DNA from: Pseudomonas asgharzadehiana
Lineage (GTDB): Bacteria; Pseudomonadota; Gammaproteobacteria; Pseudomonadales; Pseudomonadaceae
DNA: 64,000 nt
NCBI RefSeq assembly: GCF_019139815.1
Contig: NZ_CP077079.1
Location: forward strand, 434,001 to 498,000
Direction: 5' to 3'
Part shown: positions 8,666 through 18,544 of the stretch, one piece after another
Numbering within the stretch: position 1 is the stretch's first letter
How the letters are laid out: each line of letters opens with the position of its first letter
Program-made: the position numbers and the translations under genes
Notes under the pieces: model-generated
Told to the model about the DNA's origin: nothing
Databases searched by the model: none
What the model saw: the letters and a program-made list of their open reading frames with translations, nothing else

Positions 8666-10249
8666 TTAGTTGCTGATGGCGAGGATGCTTGCCTGGTACG
8701 AACCGACGAACACATCGAAATCGCCCACTTCGTTTTGCTCCAGCTCTGCCTGCTGCGCCAGCGACGTGCGGGCCAGCTCTTCAAAACGTGCCTGCTCTTC
8801 GGGCGCGAGCGGTTCCTTGCGGAAATACTCGGCGTGCAGCTGGCTCTGATGCAGCGAGAACTGCGCGAAACTTTCTTTGCGTTCGGCCATCGCCGCCAGC
8901 ACCTTGGCCGACGGCGTCAGGGACGGGTCCTGAACCTTCGCCAGTTGAGCGTCCAGCGCCTCGCTGTGTTCAGTGATGCCATGGCTCTGATCGAGCAGAG
9001 CGGCCAGCGGGGCGATCTTCTCCAACAGCTCGGCCGCCCACTCTTTCATGTCCACTGGCTGGCCGTCACGCTGCAATTGCAGGCCCGGACGCCGACCTTC
9101 CTTGACCACGCTGAGGAAGTTGGAGGTGGCGTTGCCGCACTCGTTGTTGGCGAACAGTGGGCTGTCGTTCAGCGCGCAATACAGCAGGAACGCATCGAGG
9201 AAGCGCGACTCCGGCAGGTCGATGCCCATCGGCAGGAACGGGTTGATGTCCAGGCAGCGTACTTCGATGTACTGGATGCCACGGGCCATCAGCGCCTGGA
9301 TCGGGCGCTCGCCGGTGTAGGTCACGCGCTTGGGGCGGATGTTGGAGTAGTACTCGTTTTCGATCTGCAGGATGTTGGTGTTGAGCTGCACCCACTCACC
9401 GTCCTTGTGCGTGCCGACTTCAACGTACGGCGCGTACGGTGTTGCTACCGCTTCGCGCAGGCTATCGGTGTAGCTCGCCAAGTCGTTGTAGCACGGCGTC
9501 AGGCCGGCTTGGGCGTTGCTCTGGTAACCCAGGTCGCTCATGCGCAGGCTCGTGGCATACGGCAGGTACAGGGTGTCGGCGTCGAGCACTTCCAACTGGT
9601 GCGAGCGACCGCGCAGGAAGCCCGCGTCCAAGGCCGGCGAGGCACCGAACAGGTACATCAGCAGCCAGCTGTAGCGGCGGAAGTTGCGGATCAGCGCGAT
9701 GTAGGCCGTGGACTGGTAATCGCGGTCGGTGCCGACAAAACCTTCAGTCTCCTTGAGCAACGGCCACAGCTGTTCCGGCAGGGAAAAGTTGTAGTGGATG
9801 CCGGCGATGCACTGCATGGTCTTGCCGTAACGCAGGGCCAGGCCCTTGCGATACACGTACTTGAGCTGGCCGATATTGGAGGTGCCGTAGTAGGCAATCG
9901 GAATATCTTCCTCGGCCGGCAAGGGGCACGGCATCGAGGGGCTCCACAGGTATTCGCTGCCGAGCTTGGTGTAGGCGAAGCGGTGGATCTTGTCCAGGCT
10001 GCTCAGGGTATCGGCCGGGTTGGGCAGGGCCGGGGTGATGAACTCCAGCAGCGATTCCGAGTAGTCGGTGGTGATCAATTCGTTGGTCAACGCGGCGCCC
10101 AGGGCTTCGGGGTGCGGCGTTTGTGCCAGGCGACCCTCACCGGTAACGCGCAGGCATTCACGCTCGATGCCGTGCAGGCATTGCTCTAGCAGGGAGAGGT
10201 GTTCGCGCTTGCCGAGCAGGGCCAGGCGGCGGTTGAGAAGTTCGCTCAA
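8666..10249 (-). CDS. gshA: Glutamate-cysteine ligase GshA
   Basis: The 527-residue cytoplasmic enzyme makes gamma-glutamylcysteine, the first step to glutathione. It has the proteobacterial type 1 GshA signature, including [10 protein letters not shown] near residue 27, [15 protein letters not shown], and [10 protein letters not shown] chose the TTG at 10249 because AAGGA lies 7 bases upstream and the resulting N-terminus ([13 protein letters not shown]) matches the family; a GTG five codons earlier has no ribosome site. It is next to the REPIN and downstream of the tex-thioesterase operon, with a hairpin between. Confidence 0.95.
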   Translation of the reverse strand: MSELLNRRLALLGKREHLSLLEQCLHGIERECLRVTGEGRLAQTPHPEALGAALTNELITTDYSESLLEFITPALPNPADTLSSLDKIHRFAYTKLGSEYLWSPSMPCPLPAEEDIPIAYYGTSNIGQLKYVYRKGLALRYGKTMQCIAGIHYNFSLPEQLWPLLKETEGFVGTDRDYQSTAYIALIRNFRRYSWLLMYLFGASPALDAGFLRGRSHQLEVLDADTLYLPYATSLRMSDLGYQSNAQAGLTPCYNDLASYTDSLREAVATPYAPYVEVGTHKDGEWVQLNTNILQIENEYYSNIRPKRVTYTGERPIQALMARGIQYIEVRCLDINPFLPMGIDLPESRFLDAFLLYCALNDSPLFANNECGNATSNFLSVVKEGRRPGLQLQRDGQPVDMKEWAAELLEKIAPLAALLDQSHGITEHSEALDAQLAKVQDPSLTPSAKVLAAMAERKESFAQFSLHQSQLHAEYFRKEPLAPEEQARFEELARTSLAQQAELEQNEVGDFDVFVGSYQASILAISN

Positions 10250-10415
10250 GTTGGATTCCTTCACGCGTCAGTCGCCCCAATATGGGGGTGGGCAGGACGG
10301 TCTACAAGGGTGAAGTTAAAACTGGCGTGATCGCCTGGTTTTGAGTCGATTTGACCCGCTATAAATAAAGCCTACTTCATTCTACGAATTGGGCTACAGC
10401 GCAGCGGGAAAATTC

Positions 10416-10437
10416 CGGCGCTGTTATCGCAGCGCCG
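10416..10437 (-). terminator. Hairpin after the thioesterase gene
   Basis: CGGCGCTG at 10416-10423 pairs with CAGCGCCG at 10430-10437, loop of six. On the minus strand it is followed by GGAATTTTCC, a weak T-run, and lies 28 bases after the thioesterase stop. Confidence 0.5.
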
Positions 10438-10464
10438 AAATTAACTCAAATCAAGGGTGAGGAG

Positions 10465-10848
10465 CTATAGGACAGCGAACGTGCCCTGCGCTTTTGCGAC
10501 AAGTCTTTCGTCCTGATACACGTCCGCTTCGACCACCAGGGTGCGTCTACCGGCGTGAATCACCCGGCTGGTGCACAGCACGTCACCGTCTTCCACGGCG
10601 CGAATGTAGTTGATCTTGCATTCGATGGTCGCGCTCTGCTGGTCGAAGCCATGGGAACTGGAACATGCCAGGCCCATGGTGATGTCCACCAGGCTGAAAA
10701 TCGCCCCGCCATGCAGCTTGCCCGCGCGGTTACGCAGGTGCGGCTGCAGGGTCAGGGCCACCTCGGCAACGCCTTCTTCCAGGCGTTGCAGGCGGCAGCC
10801 GATCAGTTCGCTGAAGGCGCTCTGGGTCAAACCGGCGGGGATTTGCAT
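10465..10848 (-). CDS. PaaI-type hotdog thioesterase
   Basis: A 127-residue single hotdog domain. The family motif HGGAIFSLVDITMG (residues 46-59) holds the helix and the active-site Asp, and the C-terminal strand pattern (VLCTSRVIHAGRRTLVVEAD) is typical. Such enzymes hydrolyse aryl- or acyl-CoA esters; the substrate cannot be told. Its ATG overlaps the tex stop by one base (TGATG), so it is translated with tex, an association that may only reflect operon structure. Confidence 0.85.
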   Translation of the reverse strand: MQIPAGLTQSAFSELIGCRLQRLEEGVAEVALTLQPHLRNRAGKLHGGAIFSLVDITMGLACSSSHGFDQQSATIECKINYIRAVEDGDVLCTSRVIHAGRRTLVVEADVYQDERLVAKAQGTFAVL

Positions 10849-13172
10849 CAGCGCTTCTTCAACTGCTTGGCGTTGGCGAACAGCGAGGCCATGGCGTTGT
10901 TGCTCGGCGCCGCAGTCGCGGTTTCCTTGCGGGGGGCGTTGTTCTGCGATGGGCGTGGCGCGGAGCCAGGGCGCGCACCACGGGCACCGTCGATTTTTTC
11001 GCCGGGCGTGTCGCTCATGCGCATCGACAGGCCGACGCGTTTGCGCGGGATATCAACTTCCATGACCTTGACCTTGACCACGTCGCCGGCCTTTACCGCC
11101 TCACGCGGGTCTTTGATGAACTTCTCCGAAAGCGCGGAGATGTGCACCAAACCGTCCTGATGCACGCCGATATCCACGAAGGCACCGAAGTTGGTCACGT
11201 TGGTCACCACGCCTTCAAGGATCATGCCCGGTTGCAGGTCCTTGAGGTCTTCGACGCCGTCCTGGAACTCTGCGGTCTTGAACTCTGGGCGCGGGTCGCG
11301 GCCAGGCTTTTCCAGCTCTTGCAGAATGTCGGTGATGGTCGGTACGCCGAAGGTTTCGTCGGTGTACTTTTTCGGGTCCAGGCGCTTGAGGAACGCAGCG
11401 TCGCCGATCAGCGAGCGGATGTCTCGGTCGGTTTCGGCGGCGATGCGTTGCACCAGCGGGTAGGCTTCCGGGTGAACGGCCGACGAATCCAACGGGTTGT
11501 CGCCGTTCATCACACGTAGGAAACCGGCGGCTTGTTCGAAGGTTTTTTCACCCAGGCGTGCAACTTTTTTCAGCGCGGCGCGGGTTTTGAAGGCGCCGTT
11601 TTCGTCACGGTGGGTGACGATATTCTGCGCCAGCGTGGCGTTGAGGCCGGAGATGCGCGCCAGCAGTGCCACGGAAGCGGTGTTTACGTCCACGCCCACG
11701 GCGTTTACGCAGTCTTCCACTACGGCATCCAGGCCTCGCGCCAGTTTCAATTGCGAGACGTCATGCTGGTACTGGCCGACACCGATGGATTTAGGGTCGA
11801 TCTTCACCAGTTCGGCCAGCGGGTCCTGCAGGCGACGGGCGATGGACACCGCGCCACGGATCGACACGTCGAGGTCCGGGAATTCCCTGGACGCCAGTTC
11901 CGACGCCGAGTACACCGAAGCGCCCGCCTCGGAGACCATGACTTTGGTCATCTTCATGGCTGGGTATTTTTTGATCAGCTCGGCGGCCAGCTTGTCGGTT
12001 TCGCGGCTGGCGGTGCCGTTGCCGATAGCGATCAGGTCTACCGAATGCTTGGCGCACAGGGCGGCCAGGATGGCGAGTGTCTGGTCCCACTTGTTGTGTG
12101 GCACGTGCGGGTACACGGTGGCGTGGTCCAGCAGCTTGCCGGTGGCATCGACCACCGCGACCTTGCAGCCGGTGCGCAGGCCTGGATCGAGGCCCAGGGT
12201 GGCGCGCGGGCCGGCCGGTGCGGCCAGCAGCAGGTCGTGAAGATTGTGGGCGAACACGTTGATCGCCTCGGTTTCGGCGCCGTCGCGCAGCTCGCCGAGC
12301 AGGTCGGTTTCCAGGTGGGTGTAGAGCTTGACTTTCCAGGTCCAGCGCACGACTTCACCGAGCCACTTATCCGCAGGACGGTTCTGATTCTGGATGCCGA
12401 ATTGTTGACCGATCATGCCTTCGCACGGGTGCATGGTGCCCGGCAACTCGTCGCCGACTTTCAGCGCGCAGCTGAGAATGCCTTCGTTGCGGCCGCGGAA
12501 AATTGCCAGTGCACGGTGAGACGGCATGCTTTTGAGCGGTTCGTCATGCTCGAAATAATCGCGGAACTTGGCGCCTTCTTCCTCTTTGCCGGCGATGACG
12601 CGAGCGCTGAGGATGGCTTCCTGCTTGAGGTAAGTGCGCAGTTTTTCCAGGAGGTTGGCGTCTTCGGCGAAGCGCTCCATGAGGATGTACTTGGCGCCTT
12701 CGAGGGCGGCCTTGACGTCGGCGACGCCTTTTTCGGCATCGATAAAGCGCGCGGCTTCGGCTTCCGGGGCCAGCGACGGATCGTTGAACAGCCCGTCGGC
12801 CAGCTCGCCCAGGCCGGCTTCGAGGGCGATCTGGCCCTTGGTGCGGCGCTTTTGTTTGTACGGCAGGTAGAGGTCTTCGAGACGGGTCTTGGTGTCGGCA
12901 AGCTTGATGTCACGCTCGAGTTGCGGGGTCAGCTTGCCTTGTTCCTCGATGCTGGCGAGGATGCTGATGCGCCGTTCGTCGAGTTCTCGCAGGTAGCGCA
13001 GGCGCTCTTCCAGGTGACGCAGTTGGATGTCGTCGAGGCTGCCGGTCACTTCTTTTCGGTAACGGGCGATAAAGGGCACCGTGGAGCCCTCATCCAGTAG
13101 AGCGACGGCCGCTTCGACCTGTTGTGGGCGTACACCGAGTTCCTCGGCGATGCGGCTGTTGATGCTGTCCAT
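10848..13172 (-). CDS. tex: Tex family S1 RNA-binding protein
   Basis: This 774-residue protein is the conserved transcription accessory factor Tex (E. coli YhgF). It opens with the Tex N-terminal helical region ([35 protein letters not shown]), followed by the YqgF/RuvC-like fold ([16 protein letters not shown]), helix-hairpin-helix segments, and a C-terminal S1 domain ([20 protein letters not shown]) with a basic Ala-rich tail. It binds nucleic acids and affects transcription. The ATG at 13172 has AGGTGG just upstream; the frame extends further but into the promoter region. It diverges from ompR as in enterics. Confidence 0.95.
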   Translation of the reverse strand: MDSINSRIAEELGVRPQQVEAAVALLDEGSTVPFIARYRKEVTGSLDDIQLRHLEERLRYLRELDERRISILASIEEQGKLTPQLERDIKLADTKTRLEDLYLPYKQKRRTKGQIALEAGLGELADGLFNDPSLAPEAEAARFIDAEKGVADVKAALEGAKYILMERFAEDANLLEKLRTYLKQEAILSARVIAGKEEEGAKFRDYFEHDEPLKSMPSHRALAIFRGRNEGILSCALKVGDELPGTMHPCEGMIGQQFGIQNQNRPADKWLGEVVRWTWKVKLYTHLETDLLGELRDGAETEAINVFAHNLHDLLLAAPAGPRATLGLDPGLRTGCKVAVVDATGKLLDHATVYPHVPHNKWDQTLAILAALCAKHSVDLIAIGNGTASRETDKLAAELIKKYPAMKMTKVMVSEAGASVYSASELASREFPDLDVSIRGAVSIARRLQDPLAELVKIDPKSIGVGQYQHDVSQLKLARGLDAVVEDCVNAVGVDVNTASVALLARISGLNATLAQNIVTHRDENGAFKTRAALKKVARLGEKTFEQAAGFLRVMNGDNPLDSSAVHPEAYPLVQRIAAETDRDIRSLIGDAAFLKRLDPKKYTDETFGVPTITDILQELEKPGRDPRPEFKTAEFQDGVEDLKDLQPGMILEGVVTNVTNFGAFVDIGVHQDGLVHISALSEKFIKDPREAVKAGDVVKVKVMEVDIPRKRVGLSMRMSDTPGEKIDGARGARPGSAPRPSQNNAPRKETATAAPSNNAMASLFANAKQLKKR

Positions 13173-13530
13173 AAAACCACCTGAAATTCTGAAAAGCAGC
13201 TCGCAGGCCCGGGAAACAAGGCCTTGCGCAGCTGGTTGAGCGGCCCGACTGGCGCCGCTACCTGGGTCAAGAGGCAGCCTATTGACCCTCGAAATCGGGA
13301 AATTGCTGCCCTGCGCTGAAAAAACGGATGAAGCCGTAAACAGTAAAGTCTGACAGTGCCCCTGCACGAAGGCGCCGCATTATAACCAGCGTTCTGCCCT
13401 TGGGGGGTACCGCGCCGGCGGTTGTAGGGCGCGGGTTCACTGGCAGTGGAGGAAAAATCTGCTAACAATGCACACGGTGCGTATAACGGCAGCTAGGCCA
13501 TAATGCGCGCCGAGATAAGAGGAGCATCCA
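13173..13530. promoter_or_regulatory. Divergent tex/ompR intergenic region with a tex -10 element
   Basis: This 358-bp gap holds no convincing gene. On the minus strand a perfect TATAAT hexamer lies at 13384-13379, giving tex a leader of about 200 bases; its -35 is poor. On the plus strand TATAAC (13482-13487) and CATAAT (13499-13504) are weak candidate -10 elements for ompR, and AGAGGAG precedes its ATG. Direct reading only; no promoter was scored. Confidence 0.4.
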
Positions 13531-14271
13531 ATGAGCAGCACTGCACAAACTGCTGAAGGCGAAAAAATTCTCATCGTTGATGACGATCCGGGGCTGAGCA
13601 GCCTGCTGGAGCGTTTTTTCAACTCCAAGGGCTACCGTGCCCGCGCGGTGCCGAACACCGAGCAGATGGACCGCCTACTGGGGCGCGAAGTGTTCAACCT
13701 GGTCGTACTCGACCTGATGCTGCCCGGCGAAGACGGCCTGACTGCCTGCAAGCGCCTGCGCGGCGCGAACAATCAGATTCCAATCATCATGCTCACCGCC
13801 AAGGGCGATGAGCTGAGCCGCATCAAGGGCCTTGAACTGGGCGCTGATGACTACCTGGCCAAGCCATTCAACCCGGATGAACTGATGGCCCGGGTCAAAG
13901 CCGTACTGCGTCGTCAGGCCCCGCCGGTTCCTGGCGCGCCCGGCAGCGAAGACGAAAGCGTTACCTTTGGCGATTACGAGTTGTCGCTGGCAACGCGCGA
14001 ACTCAAGCGTGGCGACGAAGTGCACATGCTCACCACCGGCGAATTCGCAGTGCTCAAGGCCTTGGTGATGAACGCACGCCAGCCGCTGACTCGCGACAAG
14101 CTGATGAACCTGGCCCGTGGCCGGGAATGGGACGCTCTGGAACGCTCCATCGACGTGCAGATCTCCCGTCTGCGCCGGATGATCGAGCCAGACCCGTCCA
14201 AGCCACGTTATATCCAGACGGTATGGGGCGTGGGTTATGTGTTTGTGCCGGATGGCACCGCAACCAAGTGA
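13531..14271 (+). CDS. ompR: Response regulator OmpR
   Basis: A 246-residue two-component regulator. The receiver domain has the acidic pocket (VDDDP, residues 17-20), phospho-acceptor D61 in VVLDLMLPGEDG, and conserved Thr and Lys (MLTAKGDE, YLAKPFNP). The C-terminal winged-helix OmpR/PhoB domain ends with the DNA-recognition helix region SIDVQISRLRRMIEPDPSK. Partnered with envZ 117 bases downstream. It would control porin and osmolarity-linked genes. Confidence 0.96.
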   Translation: MSSTAQTAEGEKILIVDDDPGLSSLLERFFNSKGYRARAVPNTEQMDRLLGREVFNLVVLDLMLPGEDGLTACKRLRGANNQIPIIMLTAKGDELSRIKGLELGADDYLAKPFNPDELMARVKAVLRRQAPPVPGAPGSEDESVTFGDYELSLATRELKRGDEVHMLTTGEFAVLKALVMNARQPLTRDKLMNLARGREWDALERSIDVQISRLRRMIEPDPSKPRYIQTVWGVGYVFVPDGTATK

Positions 14272-14388
14272 TCGATGATTTGCAGCGGCGAGCATCCTGG
14301 CGTTTGATCCCATGAAGGTCAACGGCGTGCTCGGCGTCTGCAATTCTGCGAGCGCCGCTCGTTCCTGCAAGGTGTCCAGCTGTCATCT

Positions 14389-15702
14389 ATGAAAACCCCG
14401 CTGTGGTTCCCACAAAGTTTCTTCTCGCGCACCCTTTGGCTGGTGCTTATTGTCGTTCTGTTTTCCAAGGCACTTACGCTGGTTTATCTGTTGATGAACG
14501 AGGACGTGCTGGTGGATCGGCAGTACAGCCATGGTGTCGCCTTGACGCTGCGTGCCTACTGGGCCGCCGACCCCGAGAACCGCGAGAAGATCGCCAAGGC
14601 CGCCACCCTGGTGCGCGTGGCCGGCGCGGGCGTGCCGGAGGGTGAGCAGCACTGGCCCTACAGCGAGATCTACCAACGCCAGATGCAGGCCGAACTGGGT
14701 GAAGACACCGAGGTGCGGCTACGCATGCATGTGTCTCCCGCCTTATGGGTGCGCGCGCCGAGCCTGGGGGAAGACTGGCTGAAAGTGCCGCTGTACCCGC
14801 ACCCGCTGCGGGGGCAGAAGATCTGGAACGTGCTGGGCTGGTTCCTGGCTATTGGATTGCTTTCAACCGCATCCGCGTGGATTTTCGTGCGGCAGCTCAA
14901 CCAGCCGCTCAAGCGCCTGGTATTTGCCGCCCGCCAACTGGGTCAAGGGCGCAGCGTGCGTTTGCCGGTCAGCGATACGCCCAGCGAGATGACCGAGGTG
15001 TACGGGGCGTTCAACCAGATGGCCGAAGACGTCGAACAGGCCGGACGCGAACGTGAACTGATGTTGGCGGGAGTATCCCACGACCTGCGCACGCCGCTGA
15101 CGCGCCTGCGGTTGTCCCTGGAGTTGATGGGTAACCACACCGACCTTACCGATGACATGGTCCGCGACATCGAAGACATGGACGCGATCCTCGACCAGTT
15201 CCTGGCGTTTATCCGTGATGGCCGTGACGAGGTGGTGGAAGAGGTCGACCTGACGGATCTGGTGCGTGAGGTCGTTGCGCCCTACAACCAGAACGGCGAA
15301 CAGGTGAGCATGCGTCTGGAACCTATCCAGCCGTTTGCATTGCGGCGTGTGTCGATGAAACGCCTGCTGAACAACCTGATCGGCAATGCTCTGCACCATG
15401 CCGGTTCCGACGTGGAAGTGGCTGCGTACGTGTCGGGTGACAGCGCTGCGCCCTATGTGGTGTTGAGTGTGATGGACCGTGGCACGGGGATCGACCCGGC
15501 GGAGCTGGAAGGCATCTTCAACCCCTTCACCCGTGGCGACCGTGCCCGGGGTGGCAAGGGCACGGGGTTGGGGCTGGCGATTGTGCGGCGGATTGCTTCG
15601 ATGCATGGCGGCAACGTGGAATTGCGTAATCGCGAAGGTGGCGGCCTTGAAGCACGGGTGCGTTTGCCGCTTGGGCTGATGCTGCCAAGAGACGCGGTTT
15701 AG
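14389..15702 (+). CDS. envZ: Osmosensor histidine kinase EnvZ
   Basis: A 437-residue inner-membrane kinase. One membrane segment near residues 17-37, a periplasmic domain of about 110 residues, a second segment near 147-165, a HAMP linker (NQPLKRLVFAARQLGQG), the H-box with phospho-acceptor H231 in VSHDLRTPLTRL, N-box (NNLIGNALHH), and G-boxes (DRGTGIDP, GKGTGLGLAI). It phosphorylates and dephosphorylates OmpR. The tex-ompR-envZ order is conserved with E. coli. Confidence 0.96.
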   Translation: MKTPLWFPQSFFSRTLWLVLIVVLFSKALTLVYLLMNEDVLVDRQYSHGVALTLRAYWAADPENREKIAKAATLVRVAGAGVPEGEQHWPYSEIYQRQMQAELGEDTEVRLRMHVSPALWVRAPSLGEDWLKVPLYPHPLRGQKIWNVLGWFLAIGLLSTASAWIFVRQLNQPLKRLVFAARQLGQGRSVRLPVSDTPSEMTEVYGAFNQMAEDVEQAGRERELMLAGVSHDLRTPLTRLRLSLELMGNHTDLTDDMVRDIEDMDAILDQFLAFIRDGRDEVVEEVDLTDLVREVVAPYNQNGEQVSMRLEPIQPFALRRVSMKRLLNNLIGNALHHAGSDVEVAAYVSGDSAAPYVVLSVMDRGTGIDPAELEGIFNPFTRGDRARGGKGTGLGLAIVRRIASMHGGNVELRNREGGGLEARVRLPLGLMLPRDAV

Positions 15703-15723
15703 CAAACAACGCAGATCAAAATA

Positions 15724-15746
15724 TGAGAGGGGCTTGCCCCCTCTCA
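15724..15746. repeat. REP palindrome between convergent envZ and rimK
   Basis: TGAGAGGGGCTTGCCCC followed by CTCTCA, a diverged REP copy between two convergent genes, where it may also act as a two-way terminator. Confidence 0.65.
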
Positions 15747-15780
15747 CGTGTGGTGCTCTGTTGTGTCAGCGGGCGGGGGG

Positions 15781-16686
15781 TTAACCCTTGCCCTTGGTCC
15801 GGGTCATATTCGGGCCACCGTTTTTCTCCAGGTGCTGAATGATGATTCCCGCCACATCCTTGCCGGTGGTGGTCTCGATCCCTTCCAGGCCCGGCGACGA
15901 GTTGACCTCCATCACCAATGGCCCATGGTTGGAGCGCAAGATATCCACACCCGCTACCGCCAACCCCATTACCTTGGCTGCCCGCAGTGCGGTCATGCGT
16001 TCTTCCGGGGTGATCTTGATCAGGCTGGCACTGCCGCCACGGTGAAGGTTGGAGCGGAACTCGCCCGGCTTGGCCTGGCGCTTCATCGCCGCAATTACCT
16101 TGTCGCCTACCACAAAGCAGCGGATATCCGCCCCACCGGCTTCCTTGATGTATTCCTGCACCATGATGTTCTGCTTGAGGCCCATGAACGCCTCGATCAC
16201 CGACTCGGCCGCTGTCGCGGTTTCACACAGCACGACGCCGATGCCCTGAGTGCCTTCCAGCACCTTTATCACCAGCGGTGCGCCGTTGACCATTTCGATC
16301 AAGTCCGGGATGTCGTCGGGGGAGTGGGCGAAGCCGGTGACCGGCAGGCCAATGCCACGGCGCGACAACAGTTGCAGCGAGCGCAACTTGTCTCGCGAGC
16401 GCGCAATAGCCACCGATTCGTTCAGGGGATACACCCCCATCATTTCAAACTGGCGCAACACGGCGCAGCCATAGAACGTCACCGACGCGCCGATGCGCGG
16501 GATCACTGCATCGAAGCCTTCCAGCGGCTTGCCCCGGTAGTGGATCTGCGGCTTGTGGCTGGCAATGTTCATATAGGCACGCAACGTGTCGATCACCACC
16601 ATTTCGTGGCCACGTTCGGTGCCGGCCTCGACCAGGCGGCGGGTGGAATACAGACGCGGGTTTCGCGACAGCACAGCAATCTTCAT
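15781..16686 (-). CDS. rimK: Ribosomal protein S6 glutamate ligase RimK
   Basis: A 301-residue ATP-grasp ligase that adds glutamates to the C-terminus of ribosomal protein S6. The ATP-grasp signature is visible: [16 protein letters not shown] (nucleotide loop), [15 protein letters not shown], and metal-binding [14 protein letters not shown]. The RimK N-terminal domain opens [20 protein letters not shown]. It overlaps rimB by four bases. In P. fluorescens SBW25 the rimABK operon links S6 modification to c-di-GMP and translation of virulence and motility proteins. Confidence 0.96.
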   Translation of the reverse strand: MKIAVLSRNPRLYSTRRLVEAGTERGHEMVVIDTLRAYMNIASHKPQIHYRGKPLEGFDAVIPRIGASVTFYGCAVLRQFEMMGVYPLNESVAIARSRDKLRSLQLLSRRGIGLPVTGFAHSPDDIPDLIEMVNGAPLVIKVLEGTQGIGVVLCETATAAESVIEAFMGLKQNIMVQEYIKEAGGADIRCFVVGDKVIAAMKRQAKPGEFRSNLHRGGSASLIKITPEERMTALRAAKVMGLAVAGVDILRSNHGPLVMEVNSSPGLEGIETTTGKDVAGIIIQHLEKNGGPNMTRTKGKG

Positions 16687-17165
16687 GCAGCACCTGGGGC
16701 AGAAATAGTAGAGACCGGGAACACCGGCTTGTCTTGAACGTACTTGACGCCGGGATTGACCACCAAGTGGCCGTCAATCAGCGCCTTGGAACCCAGCAAC
16801 AGGCGGTAACGCATAGCCTTGCGGCAGGCCAGGGTGAATTCCACCCGCCATACCCGATCGCCCAGCGCCAGGGTGGTGCTGATCACATAGCGCACCTGCG
16901 CATGACCGTTGGAGCTCTTGATGGTTTTCATCGTCACCAGCGGCGCTTCACAGCGACGGTGACGCAGTTGCACCACACTGCCCAGGTGCGCCGTAAAGCG
17001 TACCCATTTTTCTCCGTCGCGCTCGAAGGGCTCGATATCGGTGGCGTGCAGGCTCGAGGTGCTGGCACCGGTGTCGATCTTTGCGCGCAGGCCAGCCACT
17101 CCCAAATCGGGAAGTGCCACCCATTCACGCAGACCTACAACGGTCAAATGGTCAAATGTCTTCAA
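16683..17165 (-). CDS. rimB: RimB, retropepsin-like/ATP-dependent zinc protease family (rimK partner)
   Basis: The 160-residue protein has the family motif [18 protein letters not shown] (Asp-Thr-Gly-Ala of retropepsin-like proteases) near residue 27 and [11 protein letters not shown] near the end. In the rimABK system RimB opposes or tunes RimK. The frame is open to an ATG at 17219, but that would overlap rimA by 41 bases; a TTG at 17165 gives the expected N-terminus [20 protein letters not shown] and lies 13 bases after the rimA stop. No strong ribosome site is seen for either, so coupled translation is likely. Overlaps rimK by ATGA. Confidence 0.85.
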   Translation of the reverse strand: MKTFDHLTVVGLREWVALPDLGVAGLRAKIDTGASTSSLHATDIEPFERDGEKWVRFTAHLGSVVQLRHRRCEAPLVTMKTIKSSNGHAQVRYVISTTLALGDRVWRVEFTLACRKAMRYRLLLGSKALIDGHLVVNPGVKYVQDKPVFPVSTISAPGAA

Positions 17166-17178
17166 TATGGATAACCGA

Positions 17179-17958
17179 TCAGTTCGCCCAGGCCTGAGGT
17201 GAGACCTCGGCCAGTGCATTGAATGCAGGCTTGGCGAACCAGTAACCCTGCATCAGAAATATTCCACAGTCGGACAGAAAGTCTCGCTCGCCAGCACTTT
17301 CAATGCCTTCGGCGATGACAGTAACCCCCAACTGCTCACAGATTGTGACAATCCCCCGGACGATCACCTGACGGACACGGTCCTTGTCGACATCGCGGAT
17401 CAGCGCCATATCGAGTTTGATCAAGTCAGGTTGGAAATCGGCCAGCAGATTCAGCCCCGAATAGCCCGCGCCGAAATCGTCGATGGCGGTCTTGAAACCG
17501 AATTCGCGGTATTCACGCAGAATATTCGTCAAATGGCGATAGTTATCTACGTGCTCGCTTTCCAGTGTTTCGAAAATCAGCCGGTCCACTGGAAAGTTGT
17601 GCGCACGTGCCGCCTCCAGCGTGCTACGGATACACAGCTCCGGGCGATATACGGCATTGGGCATGAAATTGATGGACAGGTGGGTCTGCATCCCCAAGGC
17701 GGCCGCACCAGCAATGGCTTGCGTGCGACAGCGTTGGTCGAAGCGGTAGCGATTGCTCTGATTGACGCGCGCCAGCACCGTCAAGGCGCCTTCACCCTGG
17801 GTGCCGCGCACCAAGGCCTCATTGGCAAAGATCGACTGGTCGCGAAGGTCTACGATGGGTTGGTAGGCGAAAGCAAAGTCGAACCCCAGGGGCTCGCTTT
17901 GCCGGCAACCCACGCACGGCTGGTTTGGCGAGGTGAGTGAAAGCGGAAAGTCGGTCAC
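17179..17958 (-). CDS. rimA: RimA, EAL-domain c-di-GMP phosphodiesterase
   Basis: A 259-residue stand-alone EAL domain. The catalytic set appears complete: NEALVRG (EAL motif), ETLES, the DDFGAGYSGL loop, KLD, AEGIES and QGYWFAKP. It should cleave cyclic di-GMP to pGpG. A short N-terminal segment with two cysteines (PCVGCRQSE, about residues 14-22) precedes the domain and might bind metal. First gene of rimABK, divergent from hslR. Confidence 0.9.
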   Translation of the reverse strand: MTDFPLSLTSPNQPCVGCRQSEPLGFDFAFAYQPIVDLRDQSIFANEALVRGTQGEGALTVLARVNQSNRYRFDQRCRTQAIAGAAALGMQTHLSINFMPNAVYRPELCIRSTLEAARAHNFPVDRLIFETLESEHVDNYRHLTNILREYREFGFKTAIDDFGAGYSGLNLLADFQPDLIKLDMALIRDVDKDRVRQVIVRGIVTICEQLGVTVIAEGIESAGERDFLSDCGIFLMQGYWFAKPAFNALAEVSPQAWAN

Positions 17959-18074
17959 GGCGTATCCTCGCGAAAACAGAATGCTATCTGGCGTATCTTA
18001 GGTGAGCCTTGGGGTTTATGCGTCGAAGGGTTTCAACGGTAAAGTTGCGACATTTTTCAGAGCGAGGAATTCAA

Positions 18075-18482
18075 GTGGCTCAGAAGCAGGAAGAGGAAGA
18101 AAAGGTTCGGCTGGATAAGTGGCTGTGGGCGGCGCGCTTCTATAAGACCCGTGCCCTGGCAAAAGCCGCCATCGAGAGCGGCAAAGTGCATCACCGTGGC
18201 GAGCGCTGCAAGCCGGGCAAGGAGCCGCGCATTGGCGATGAGTTCCAGATTCGCACCGGTTTTGATGAAAAAACGATCGTCGTGCAGGCGCTTTCCATTG
18301 TGCGCCGTGGCGCCCCTGAAGCGCAGGCGTTGTACGCCGAGACCGAAGCCAGCATCGCCAAGCGCGAAAATGCGGCGGCGATGCGCAAGGCGGGAGCTTC
18401 AGGCCTGACCACCGATGGCAAGCCGAGCAAGAAGCAACGCCGCGATCTGTTCAAGTTTCGCGGCAGCGGCAATGAAGATTGA
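18075..18482 (+). CDS. hslR: Heat-shock RNA-binding protein Hsp15
   Basis: A 135-residue protein with an S4 RNA-binding domain opening VRLDKWLWAARFYKTRALAK and a basic C-terminal tail. Hsp15 binds free 50S subunits carrying a nascent chain and helps recycle stalled ribosomes. GTG 18075 is preceded by GAGGA at a proper distance; the longer in-frame start at 18009 has none. It sits near hslO and pckA as in E. coli. Confidence 0.93.
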   Translation: MAQKQEEEEKVRLDKWLWAARFYKTRALAKAAIESGKVHHRGERCKPGKEPRIGDEFQIRTGFDEKTIVVQALSIVRRGAPEAQALYAETEASIAKRENAAAMRKAGASGLTTDGKPSKKQRRDLFKFRGSGNED

Positions 18483-18500
18483 TTGTGCCTGTCCCAGTCA

Positions 18501-18533
18501 AATGTGGGAGAGAGCAAGCCCCTTCCCACATTT
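18501..18533. repeat. REP palindrome between convergent hslR and PAP2 gene
   Basis: AATGTGGGAGAGAGCAAG continuing to CCCCTTCCCACATT, an imperfect REP copy of the local family between two gene ends. Confidence 0.75.
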
Positions 18534-18544
18534 AGCCTGCAGCA

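Noticed and set aside
8735-10189. 484-codon frame antisense to gshA
   Set aside because: Shadow frame of a well-recognised gene.
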